Positions 31,298 to 40,400 of a stretch of 48,028 nt of DNA are shown here, piece by piece. The notes below the pieces were generated by a model. The model worked only from the letters and a program-made list of their open reading frames with translations, was not told the DNA's origin and made no database searches. The translations under genes were made by a program, and so were the position numbers. The first letter of the stretch is position 1, and the number at the start of each line of letters is the position of its first letter. The DNA is from Saccharofermentans sp. (GTDB lineage Bacteria; Bacillota; Clostridia; Saccharofermentanales; Saccharofermentanaceae): contig JAIKWL010000001.1 in assembly GCA_024684815.1 (NCBI GenBank), positions 1 to 48,028 on the forward strand. The letters run 5' to 3'.

Positions 31298-32974
31298 CTA
31301 TTTTTCTTTAATCCCGAATGTCTCGGGTGTAATGATCTGAACATTATCCCTGTCCAGGTCGCTGTAGATATAAAGGACAAAATGATCAAGGTCGTATACA
31401 CATGACCATTCCGTCTGAATATCATCAGAATTCTGGGAAGCCTCTGTCAGAAGGTCCAGCGCTTCATCAACAGACAACACTCCGCCTGCATCCTCGAGTT
31501 TATCCTGCAGTGCTACAAATCTTCTTTCATCATCCCATTCATGTGTTGCTATAACGTAATTTGTAACATGATCTGTCCTTGTAACGGTCAGCTCATCATC
31601 AACCCACTCGGCGATCACACTATTACCTGTCTTGTCTGTGATAAAGAGATGGAAATCCTTGTCATACATGGAATGGACATCGTAAGACGACAGAAGAGCC
31701 AATGCTTCATCCGTGTTTGCACATCTGTCAAGGATCGCTCTTATCGTAAGAAGGTCCAGTGTATCAGGATTACCGGTATCCTTCCGTTCCTCACGGTAAT
31801 CAAGACTCAGGATCGAGATGCCCAGGCCCTGATCGTTAAAACCGTCAACGCACATAATTACGCAGGCACCTCTGAGGACAAGTCTGCCAAAAAGGGAATC
31901 CGGTGCAGTTATTACATCATCTCCTGCCATTTTTACCCAGCGCAGATCGCATACGGCTATGGAAGCATAAGATCCTTCCTGGTTGGAATATACCAGCATT
32001 CCGTTCGTCTCCGGAGAATCGAAGTTACGGCCAAGCAGGTGGGTTCCTTCTTCAGTTATGCAGCTGAAAGATGAGCATCCGAAATGATGGGCATCAATTC
32101 GAAGCGGGATCCCTCCAAGAAGTCTTTTGCAGGCTTCTTCGATCAGGGTATCCGAATCACTTATCCCGGAAGAAAGAAACTCATCAAGCTTGTAATCATT
32201 TGTCACGTTACAAAGATACAGGTCCGGAGAATATCTCCTGATCGATGCCATCGTGGCGATCTCTTTTCTAAATACCAGAGATCCAAAAACAACTGCAAGA
32301 ACAATAAATGCCAGGCTTCCTATTGCAAGTTTCTTCCCGCTGATCCATATTCCCAGGACAGAATACAAAAGCAATATTCCGGCCAAAACTGCTGCAACAC
32401 CGGAAATATATCCGGTCAGCGCATAATCCGGTACTGCCGTTACTGTCAGCTTATAGGATGTAACATATGACTTTTCTTGCTCAAAAACCTCATCAGAGAT
32501 ATATCCCGTCATCTGATCGATATAACCATCGATTCTTGTCACATCAGCTTCCGGATCTTCAGACAGGACCTCTTCTTTCTTAGCGATCAACCGTTCCAGT
32601 ATGCTTTGATAGTATTCCCTGTATCCCAGCGCGATTGTCTCAGGCATGCCGGAATCACAGTCCGATACAGCAGCAAAGAACATCGACCGCCTTTCAAGGC
32701 TTACTTCAGATATTATCGGTACAACAGAATAACCCTGATCTGTTTCCGGCAATTCGTATGTCCAAAGATCATCGGAGATCTGAAACATCTCAGCAGAAGA
32801 AAACCTGAGATACAATTCGTCACCTGCAGAAGGAGTCTTTCCGACAAGGGCATCCTCGATATCAACGGGTCTTGAAAGACCTGCGGCTTTTGATTTGCAG
32901 TATAAAGATACTGTCAAAGCCCCCGCGATCATAACAGAAGCGATAGACATTAAAGCTATTCTGCCCTTATGCAT
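31298..32974 (-). CDS. Membrane-anchored Ntn hydrolase (linear amide C-N hydrolase type)
   Basis: 558 residues with a membrane helix near 6-26, an external domain of about 150 residues, two more helices (about 185-210 and 214-236), and a C-terminal hydrolase domain. The last domain resembles the choloylglycine hydrolase/acyl-transferase Ntn family: HHFGCSSFSC then GTHLLGRNFDS, with Cys300 the likely nucleophile. The predicted topology places it outside the cell. In the family the nucleophile is usually exposed by loss of upstream residues; here cleavage before Cys300 would release the enzyme from its membrane part. Substrate (N-acyl amino acid, bile-acid amide, penicillin-like amide) is unknown. 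GGAGG precedes the ATG. Upstream lies the accessory island. Confidence 0.75.
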   Translation of the reverse strand: MHKGRIALMSIASVMIAGALTVSLYCKSKAAGLSRPVDIEDALVGKTPSAGDELYLRFSSAEMFQISDDLWTYELPETDQGYSVVPIISEVSLERRSMFFAAVSDCDSGMPETIALGYREYYQSILERLIAKKEEVLSEDPEADVTRIDGYIDQMTGYISDEVFEQEKSYVTSYKLTVTAVPDYALTGYISGVAAVLAGILLLYSVLGIWISGKKLAIGSLAFIVLAVVFGSLVFRKEIATMASIRRYSPDLYLCNVTNDYKLDEFLSSGISDSDTLIEEACKRLLGGIPLRIDAHHFGCSSFSCITEEGTHLLGRNFDSPETNGMLVYSNQEGSYASIAVCDLRWVKMAGDDVITAPDSLFGRLVLRGACVIMCVDGFNDQGLGISILSLDYREERKDTGNPDTLDLLTIRAILDRCANTDEALALLSSYDVHSMYDKDFHLFITDKTGNSVIAEWVDDELTVTRTDHVTNYVIATHEWDDERRFVALQDKLEDAGGVLSVDEALDLLTEASQNSDDIQTEWSCVYDLDHFVLYIYSDLDRDNVQIITPETFGIKEK

Positions 32975-33003
32975 ATATCCTCCACCTGATATAACATCAA
33001 TTC

Positions 33004-33032
33004 ATATCATCCCGACAGGGATCTTATGTCAA
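33004..33032 (-). promoter_or_regulatory. Possible promoter of the Ntn-hydrolase gene
   Basis: A perfect minus-strand TTGACA (33027-33032) lies 17 bases from a poor -10 box TGATAT (33004-33009). Confidence 0.35.
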
Positions 33033-33111
33033 ACATAAAATCTCTGATCCAAAGGAATATTAGCATAACCATGTATTATTCTTATATCGGTTTTGCAAAT
33101 TGTGATCCGCA

Positions 33112-34251
33112 TCAGCGGAAAAGGGATGTTAATACACTCCCCACATACTCTTCGCCGCCCCACTCGACAACGGTAAATCCTTCTCTTTCAGAAGGATTGA
33201 TCGACGTCAGATCCTGTGGCTCCATATCCACATAAGAGTTTGAAGGATACCACAGCATGTTAACACGAATGACAGTATCCGGTTCAGGAGTAATATCCAT
33301 TGACACTGCACTTTCATATGAATCTGTTTGGAATGTTATAATATTGTATTCACTGCTTTCCAGTTCAGGCAGCCAAAACATAATAAATGAATCTCTCTCA
33401 ACCTCAGAAAGACCAAGTTGTTTCAGAGACCACTCAAGGAACAAGGCTGTATCTTCACCCTTAACACAGAATCCTTTACTAAGATCAGGTCTGATCACTA
33501 TATCCCCTTCCCAGAACAGGAATGAATACTCTTTCCCGGATAAATCAGTAAGTGTTCCGTCAGGTGAAGCGATCACATTCCAGCCTGATTTCTCATCGTA
33601 AAGCGGACAGGTCGTATTTAGTTCTCCGTTTAGTGATAATCTGACGTTTATTACCGTCTCGTCCTGCGGATAAAGATAGATTACCGGCGCTTTAGCTTTT
33701 GAAGCATAATAATGAAGGAACAGCGCTGCAAATATGCTGAGGACAATATGAATTATCAGAACAACCACATCAGCAATAGACCTGTCTCCAATAGAGTAAT
33801 TAATCGCAAAGAATATCCAAAAAGCTATCAATGCCGCGACAAGACCAATTACAACAGCCCTAAAATCATATTTAATTTTCTCTTTTTCCACGCTTTTCTC
33901 TGCCGCAGCGATTTCTTCTGCAAATGCGATCAAGTCCGGATTGCTTTGTGCTTCAGATAATTTGATCTTTCCTTTTGAAACCATTACCCATCCATCAGCA
34001 TAGAGTGTCAATCTTCCGGATGAATCAATGTATTGCACTTTAAAAACCGTTCCTGCAGGATACACAGTACCATCGCATCCTTTGATATCATGATCGAATA
34101 CCGCTGTATGCACACCATGAGTCAAAAGCGGAGCAGTTATTCTTGCTGCCCTGTTAAGCGCCATTTCAAATGAAATAACAACCGCTGCAACTATAACTGC
34201 TTCGATCAAACAAAAGATGATTATTCTCTTCTTGATGACTATGTTTTTCAT
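33112..34251 (-). CDS. Membrane protein of unknown function (module gene B)
   Basis: 379 residues: a membrane helix at about 9-29, an external 100-residue segment, a charged stretch, two more helices (about 132-152 and 160-182), and a C-terminal domain of about 195 residues predicted outside. That domain opens with APVIYLYPQDETVINVRL and contains GWNVIASPDGTLTD and EYSFLFWEGD; this YLYP...WxV.A.PDGTL pattern is familiar from uncharacterised Firmicutes proteins, but I know of no assigned function. Its first 58 coding bases are duplicated almost exactly at 35811-35868. It is preceded by a broken copy of gene A, matching the A-then-B order at 36426-35868. Confidence 0.75.
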   Translation of the reverse strand: MKNIVIKKRIIIFCLIEAVIVAAVVISFEMALNRAARITAPLLTHGVHTAVFDHDIKGCDGTVYPAGTVFKVQYIDSSGRLTLYADGWVMVSKGKIKLSEAQSNPDLIAFAEEIAAAEKSVEKEKIKYDFRAVVIGLVAALIAFWIFFAINYSIGDRSIADVVVLIIHIVLSIFAALFLHYYASKAKAPVIYLYPQDETVINVRLSLNGELNTTCPLYDEKSGWNVIASPDGTLTDLSGKEYSFLFWEGDIVIRPDLSKGFCVKGEDTALFLEWSLKQLGLSEVERDSFIMFWLPELESSEYNIITFQTDSYESAVSMDITPEPDTVIRVNMLWYPSNSYVDMEPQDLTSINPSEREGFTVVEWGGEEYVGSVLTSLFR

Positions 34252-34279
34252 TCTATTTTTTCCAAAACAATGTTTCTAT

Positions 34280-34436
34280 AATATAGCCAATGCACTTATC
34301 AATATTATTGAATTCCATCAGGCACTTGAATCTCAAACGCACTATGGCTATTTGCATAACACCAGGAGTTTTGCATTGATGAAGCAATTATTCTCAAAAA
34401 TACCAAGACCAGTATAACTGTCACAATAATTTGCAT
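34280..34436 (-). pseudogene. Broken copy of module gene A
   Basis: Bases 34305-34436 read as 43 residues ending in YANSHSAFEIQVPDGIQ then a stop; the intact gene at 35893-36426 reads YANSHYAFEIQVPDGIQ at the same place. The nucleotide match is strong over roughly 34311-34365 versus 36296-36350. Directly after, 34281-34300 matches the last bases of gene A (35896-35915). About 370 bases in between are missing, so this is an internal-deletion relic. It lies between gene D and gene B. Confidence 0.75.
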
Positions 34437-34441
34437 AATCC

Positions 34442-35164
34442 TTATTTAATCCTACTCGCTAAATAAACAGTTATCAAACCCAAGCAAATCATAGAACCGC
34501 ATAGAACAGTAATTACTACTCTATGATTCTTTGTCTTTCGCAATACAACATGTGAAACAAAAAATATAATAAGGGCGCTCACAAAGCATTTAATTATATT
34601 TAGCACTGGCAAATGCTCCGATTCTTTCCAAATCTGAGCAATGTTTGTTTCAGATTCCGGCAAAACTCTGTTGGTGGTCAAAACTATCGTGCCTTCATAT
34701 CTTCCACTAACAACAATTGATGATTCATTAGGAATAATACCAAAAACAGGTTGTGGAGTCTCCAATATTTCAAACTCCGGTTCTCTACCATCACATATGT
34801 CAATAAACAGTTTATCTATTTCTGTTTCTGAAAGTAAATATGTACCCTCAACAAATGTGTCACGCAATTCTGTCTTATTCAAAACGACAAAAGCTTGATA
34901 GTCATTGGATAATTCCACGTTGCCATTTCTTCTTCCGACAATGCGAACATCATTTACTATTTTCCATGTCAAATCGCAGTTGTTTGTATCACTAATACCA
35001 TTCACTCCAATTAAATGCTCCGATAAGCGCACCTGAACATTGGGATTCCGTTTATTCCATTCAATTTCTGGTGCTACAAAAGCGTAATAAACCAATATAG
35101 ACCAAACTACAGCAAATACCAATGGAAGAATATAATCTGCAATCTTATGGTTTCTAGTATTCAT
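34442..35164 (-). CDS. Two-helix membrane protein of unknown function (module gene D)
   Basis: 240 residues with a membrane helix at about 11-31, an external domain of about 155 residues, and two C-terminal helices (about 187-206 and 214-236). No family recognised. Base composition is visibly richer in A and T than in flanking housekeeping genes, which suggests acquisition. The ATG lies one base after the stop of gene C, so the two are coupled and may work together, for example as a membrane partner of the His-Gly/Ala-Cys protein. Confidence 0.65.
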   Translation of the reverse strand: MNTRNHKIADYILPLVFAVVWSILVYYAFVAPEIEWNKRNPNVQVRLSEHLIGVNGISDTNNCDLTWKIVNDVRIVGRRNGNVELSNDYQAFVVLNKTELRDTFVEGTYLLSETEIDKLFIDICDGREPEFEILETPQPVFGIIPNESSIVVSGRYEGTIVLTTNRVLPESETNIAQIWKESEHLPVLNIIKCFVSALIIFFVSHVVLRKTKNHRVVITVLCGSMICLGLITVYLASRIK

Positions 35165-35165
35165 A

Positions 35166-35810
35166 TTAGTACTCCAACGGAGAAAAACAATTAAACGGTT
35201 TGATTTTGATTTTGTATTTCAATGTATTATCTTCCTCATACCATACAACATAACAACCATCAAATGAAATGTTATATCCAAATCCTAAAAAAAGAGATGT
35301 ACCTGTCCATGCATACACTTTATCTATTTCTGGCTTAAGCGCAAATAAACTAGCTATACAGGGTGTATTTCCAAATTGTTCAGAAAAAAAATAAGATACT
35401 GCACCACCACAATAACAAGCTTGAATATCAAGTATATTGATATTGCAGGCGGGTTGAATAGAATATTGCACATCATTTAAAGATAAGGAGCCATAGTCTT
35501 CTTCAACAAATTGTATTATATCCGATCTTCCGTGCGCAATTATAACCAGCTTATTTACTTCAGAATATTTCTCTTCGTTGACTATTTTTTCGGCTTCTAA
35601 ATCACAAGTGAAAAGGGAAAAAGATGCAATTGCCATATTCTCTGGAGTGCTTTCTATATTAAAACCAACTGAATTGAATTTACTGTAATACTCTGAACCT
35701 TCATATATCTCTAAAACAACAACTTTTTCATCAAGTGCTTTAAATGCATTAAGATATGGTTGTAGCATACAAGACAATGCATCCTTGCCTTCCTCGTCTT
35801 TTCCAATCAT
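35166..35810 (-). CDS. Putative clan-CD (caspase/legumain-like) protein, N-terminus uncertain (module gene C)
   Basis: 214 residues. A hydrophobic strand then His-Gly (KLVIIAHGRSD, His93) and, 39 residues on, a second strand ending in Ala-Cys (NILDIQACYCGG, Cys132) match the arrangement of the catalytic His-Gly and Ala-Cys of clan CD cysteine peptidases such as legumain, gingipain, caspases and CHAT proteins. This is pattern evidence only; peptidase activity is not shown. The start is doubtful: the ATG at 35810 has no SD and begins exactly where a 58-base duplicate of gene B's start ends, so the true N-terminus was probably lost. AT-rich like gene D, to which it is coupled. Confidence 0.55.
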   Translation of the reverse strand: MIGKDEEGKDALSCMLQPYLNAFKALDEKVVVLEIYEGSEYYSKFNSVGFNIESTPENMAIASFSLFTCDLEAEKIVNEEKYSEVNKLVIIAHGRSDIIQFVEEDYGSLSLNDVQYSIQPACNINILDIQACYCGGAVSYFFSEQFGNTPCIASLFALKPEIDKVYAWTGTSLFLGFGYNISFDGCYVVWYEEDNTLKYKIKIKPFNCFSPLEY

Positions 35811-35868
35811 TAACTGCTTCGATCAAACAAAAGATGATTATTCTCTTCTTGATGATTATGTTTTTCAT
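35811..35868 (-). pseudogene. Truncated start of a second gene B copy
   Basis: From the ATG at 35868, 58 bases match the start of gene B (34251-34194) with a single difference and encode MKNIIIKKRIIIFCLIEAV. The match stops abruptly at the start of gene C, and the frame then continues out of frame into gene C and soon ends. It is placed 25 bases after gene A, just as gene B follows the broken A copy. Confidence 0.8.
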
Positions 35869-35892
35869 ATTGTTTCATTCAAATCATTTTTA

Positions 35893-36426
35893 TTATATAG
35901 CCAATGCACTTATCACCGTTATTGCTATTATAATTGCCAGTATGAACGCATGTCCCAAATATAAGATTATATTTTTACGTTTTTTCAATAACAATCCGGA
36001 AAACAAAACACCTATTACACTCCAACAAAATCCGAATGCCAGTCCTTTAACAAAACCTTTTTGAATGATCGGCTTCTGTTCATTCTGTCTTCTCTTCTCA
36101 GCTTGATCCGCTAATTCATTCAATTGGTCCTGTTCCTTAAAGCTGCTCCACTCAGAATGAATCCTCTTGTCTGTAGACTCTAAATTAAAACAGACATCAT
36201 TCGGGAAAATATATGTAGGGGCTATAACTGTGCCTTCAGGTAACACAATTGTTTCATCTTCTGTATTAACTGAGATTTCTTTACAGGTTGTTAATTGAAT
36301 TCCATCAGGTACTTGAATCTCGAACGCATAATGGCTATTTGCATAATACCGAGAATAATGCATTGAAGAAGAAAAAATACCCATGAATTCAAGAAAAATC
36401 AAAAACCATATAACTGCTTTTCGCAT
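35893..36426 (-). CDS. Membrane protein of unknown function (module gene A)
   Basis: 177 residues: membrane helix or signal-anchor near 4-22, an external domain of about 85 residues with FEIQVPDGIQL and VLPEGTVIAP, a charged helix, and two C-terminal membrane helices (about 127-145 and 152-175). No family recognised; the overall plan (helix, external domain, charged stretch, two helices) recalls the N-terminal half of gene B, including VLPEGTVIAP against VYPAGTVFKV. The longest frame starts at a TTG that overlaps the GGGAGG site; the ATG at 36426 is used. Its start overlaps the stop of an upstream gene fragment by one base (TAATG). Confidence 0.7.
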   Translation of the reverse strand: MRKAVIWFLIFLEFMGIFSSSMHYSRYYANSHYAFEIQVPDGIQLTTCKEISVNTEDETIVLPEGTVIAPTYIFPNDVCFNLESTDKRIHSEWSSFKEQDQLNELADQAEKRRQNEQKPIIQKGFVKGLAFGFCWSVIGVLFSGLLLKKRKNIILYLGHAFILAIIIAITVISALAI

Positions 36427-36599
36427 TATATTTCCTCCCAAAATAACAAGAAAGTATACTGACCTAAAGGATATGAGTGAACAACTCCTTCGCTATCCTT
36501 TTCAACTAAATATATTACATAATCATTAGGGGTCCAATTAAGATTAAGAAGCCCGTTGTCCTAAACCCAAATCCCATCAATTAATTGAGATATTATGAT
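36426..36599 (-). pseudogene. C-terminal fragment of a decayed gene upstream of gene A
   Basis: The minus strand reads 44 codons open from 36560 to a stop at 36426 that shares a base with the gene A start, an operon-like overlap. The residues (DNGLLNLNWTPNDYVIYLVE, then KDSEGVVHSYPLGQYTF) look protein-like. One in-frame TAG (36561-36563) separates it from twelve more plausible codons (SQLIDGIWV), ended by TGA at 36600. No start codon exists, so it is a relic. A faint likeness to the end of gene C (CYVVWYEEDNTLKYKI) suggests it was a C-type gene; this is uncertain. Confidence 0.5.
36453..36481 (-). promoter_or_regulatory. Possible promoter of gene A
   Basis: Minus-strand TTCACT (36476-36481), 17 bases, TATACT (36453-36458), inside the decayed fragment upstream of gene A. 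Confidence 0.35.
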
Positions 36600-36644
36600 T
36601 CACTTTATTAATTAATACCAAATTTCATGGTTTTTCAAGTTGTT

Positions 36645-37391
36645 TTATTCGAGTTCGATAGAATCCAGGACTTCCGTGATATTGTCGTGGAATACGAGAT
36701 GCGCATTTCTGTCTGCAAAAGTCTTATCCCTGTTGATGATTATCAGATAAGGACCGCTGAAATCATAAGCAAGTGATGCGGCAGGCTGAACTGCCAGAGA
36801 GGTGCCTCCGATTATCAGGCAGTCTGCCCTGAACACCAGTCTCTTTGATTCAATCCAGGCAGTTTGAGGAAGTCCCTCACCATAGAGAGTAACATCAGGT
36901 CTTACCATACCGCCGCACTTGGGACATTTAGGGATAGGACCTTCAGACTTAAAAATGAAATCATAGGGATATTTCTCATGGCACTTCATACAGTAATTAC
37001 GGTATGTAGTGCCGTGTACTTCCTGCACGTTTTTGCTTCCGGCTCTCTGATGAAGGCCGTCTATATTCTGTGTAATTATGCCGTCGAGTTTTCCGGCTTT
37101 TTCCATCTCTGCAAGCTTATAGTGAGCTCGGTTTGGCTCTATACCCGCAGTATCCAGTTTTTGCCTGTAGAACTCAAAGAAAACATCGGGATGGTCTTCA
37201 AGGCAATCGATGCTTAAGAGATATTCGGGACTGTACCTGTCGAACTTTACATCGTGCTGATTGTAAAGACCGTCTTTGCTTCTGAAATCAGGGATACCGC
37301 TTTCCGTTGATACGCCGGCACCTCCGAAGAAGACAATGTGCTTGCTTACTTTTATAACCCGGTTAAGTTCAGCTACGTCTTTCTCGTTCAT
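36645..37391 (-). CDS. cobB: NAD-dependent protein deacylase, Sir2 family
   Basis: Removes acyl groups from lysines with NAD. GAGVSTESGIPDFR (24-37), TQNIDGLH, catalytic His126 in EVHGT, two zinc pairs (Cys134/137 and Cys156/159) and GTSLAVQPAA are all present; 248 residues is usual. AAAGGAGG lies seven bases before the ATG. It is the last gene of DUF1016-uvrB-dnaE-sir2, 13 bases after dnaE. The symbol cobB is by family only. Confidence 0.95.
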   Translation of the reverse strand: MNEKDVAELNRVIKVSKHIVFFGGAGVSTESGIPDFRSKDGLYNQHDVKFDRYSPEYLLSIDCLEDHPDVFFEFYRQKLDTAGIEPNRAHYKLAEMEKAGKLDGIITQNIDGLHQRAGSKNVQEVHGTTYRNYCMKCHEKYPYDFIFKSEGPIPKCPKCGGMVRPDVTLYGEGLPQTAWIESKRLVFRADCLIIGGTSLAVQPAASLAYDFSGPYLIIINRDKTFADRNAHLVFHDNITEVLDSIELE

Positions 37392-37404
37392 AGGTAATCC
37401 TCCT

Positions 37405-40400
37405 TTATATCATCTCGATATTGTCTTCACCTACTAATTCAGCCAGTTTTGCAAAGACAGCCTCATCAGGCTGTATCCTGCAGATATCATCCAATCTTAT
37501 TATGCTCTTATCAGATTCGAAAACAACTTCCACGGGAATATTGCCGTGAAAATATGCAAGGAAATTCAGAAGTCTGTTAAATCCTTTCGAATCAGGCTTG
37601 CCGTGATAATGTATTCTCAATATCTGTTCCCTGTTTTCCATATCAGTAATAGTTTGTGTCTGTGTTTGTGTCTTCGGCTTATTCTCAGACACTACACGGG
37701 CTTGAGGAACTTCAGGAGATCTTGTGATCTGAGCGCCGTCCCTTTCTCTTAATGCAGTCTGATATCCCCTGTCATTTCTTATACTGCTCAAGAGTGCCGG
37801 ATCATCTGACAGTTCAAAACAACTGTCGGCAAACATCGAGAGTTCTCCGCCTTCCCGCATCTGTCTTCTTCCGACAAACAGATAAGGCTTGTTCTTTTCG
37901 ATCATGCGGTTATATGTGTCGAAGTTCTTTCCGAAGAGGAGCACTTCAAAAACACCGCTTAGATCTTCACAGGTTATTGTGCTCATCATGGTCTTTTTCT
38001 TCGTGTAGCCTGTCTTCTTATCGGTAACCATTCCGCACATCGCAACCTGCTTGTTATCGTCCAGAGCATCGCTTCCGGAAAGCGATAAGATATCCGCTGC
38101 TTCAGACATATCAAAGGTTGCTATCTCGGAAATAAGAGAAGTATATGAAGCGAGCGGATTGCCCGAAAGATAGATACCTACCATCTCCTTCTCATATCCG
38201 AGTTTTTGCGCATCAGGATATTCGGGAATATCGGGAATATAGATCGAAGCAACGGAACTTCCCGCATCACCGAAATCAAAGAGCGATAACTGACCTTCAA
38301 TATTGCGGCTCTCCTCATGCGCAAGTTTCTCTAGTTCAGTCTGAACGCAGGCAGTCATCTGTGCTCTCGTAAGGCCGAATGAATCCATGCACGAAGCCAG
38401 GATAAGAGCCTCAGCCACAGGCTTCTTAACGCCTATCTTTGCTGCCCTTACGACAAAGTCTTCGAATGATTTATAATCCCCGTTTTTCTCTCTGTCTCTT
38501 AATATGTCAAGAACTGCGCCTTCACCTACATTCTTGATAACGGTAAGGCCGATCCTTATCCTGCGGTCACCTTCTGTGGTAAAGCGTTCGCGGCTCTTGT
38601 TTATATCCGGCGGAAGTACTTCTATACCCATGGCTGAACAGCATGAGATATAGTAAGAAGCTTTCCCCAGATCATTCCTGAAAGAGTTAAGCGTAGCTGC
38701 CATAAACTCTGTCGGATAGTAGTATTTGAAATATGCAGTCCAGTAACCTACGACCGCATAACATGCCGCATGCGATTTATTAAAAGCGTAGCCTGCAAAA
38801 CCCGATACATCATCAAAGATCTTGGCAGCTACATTCTCCGGCACGCCTCTCTTGATGCAGCCGTCGATCTGACGTCCCTTGTCATCAGTTCCGCCGTACA
38901 TGAAGAGATTTCTGTAGTTCTCCATTATCGACTTCTTCTTTTTACTCATGGCACGTCTGATATTATCGGACTGACCCATGGAGAAGCCGGCAAGATCTCT
39001 TACTATCTGCATTACCTGCTCCTGATAGATCGCACAGCCGTATGTGACATTGAGGATAGGTTCTAATAAAGGATGGTCGTAAGTGATATGTGAAGGATTC
39101 TTTTTGCAGTCAACATATTTCGGGATCTGATCCATAGGACCGGGTCTGTATAAAGAGATTCCTGCGATGATGTCTTCAAGGCTGCCGGGTTCAAGCTGCT
39201 TCATAAATGAAGTCATGCCGCGGCTTTCAAGCTGGAACACACCGACAGTCTCACCACGTCCTATCATCCTGAACACTTCAGGATCGTCTAAAGGTATACG
39301 GTCAAGATCGATAACTTTGCCGTAATTGTTCTTTATGAGTTCGATAACATCCTGAAGGACCGTCAGTGTCCTGAGTCCCAAAAAGTCGAACTTGAGAAGT
39401 CCTATACTCTCGACATCCGATTTAGCAAACTGGACAGCAACCGTATCATCATTTACCGCAAGCGGTGCAATGTCCGTTATGTCCTTTCCGGAAATAATAA
39501 TTCCCGCTGCATGAGTCCCGGCATTGCGCGGAAGTCCTTCAACACGCATCGCCATATCGATGACTTTATGTGCTTCAGGATCGGTGTCATAAGCCTCCTT
39601 GAATTCGCTACTGATCTCAAGAGCCTGCTTTAATGTCATGCCGACAGAAAACGGTATCATCTTGGTCAGTTTATTGCTCTGTGCAACAGGCATGTTAAGT
39701 ACTCTTGCAACATCCTTTACCGCCTGTCTTGCCGCGAGTGTACCAAAGGTAATAACGTGCGCGACTCTCGTACTGCCGTATTTTTCCGCAACGTAATCGA
39801 TCGCGATCTGCCTTCTCTCGTCGTTGAAATCGACGTCAAAATCCGGCATCGATACTCTCTCGGAATTTAAGAAACGCTCAAAGACCAGACCGTACCTTAT
39901 AGGATCGATATCAGTGATCCCCACGGCATAAGCCACAAGAGAACCTGCACCTGAGCCTCTTCCCGGACCCACTGTGACCTCATGCGTTTTTGCATAGTTG
40001 ATAAAATCCCAGACTATCAGATAGTAGTCGGTGTATCCCATACTGTTTATTACCGAAAGCTCATACTCAGCACGCTTCATATAGTCATCAACGCTGCCTG
40101 TGGGCGGAGTTACTTCAAAGCGTTTCTTCAGTCCCTTATAGGTAAGGTCAGCTAAGTATTCCGCGTGATCCTTATATCCTTCGGGAACTTCATAGACCGG
40201 AAGATGAATGGTATCAAAATCATATTCGGCATGGCACATATCGGCAATCTTCGAAGTGTTATCGATCGCTTCGGAAAGCTCAGGGAAAAAGCGCCGCATC
40301 TCCGTCTCAGACTTAACGTAGAACTCATTACAGGACATGCGCATCCTGTTCTCGTCATCTATCCTTGCGGCGGTGGAAATGCAAAGCAGGATATCCTGGG

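Noticed and set aside
36466-36502. Inverted repeat AAAGGATA/TATCCTTT upstream of gene A
   Set aside because: Eight-base arms 20 bases apart lie within the coding relic; better explained as remnant codons.
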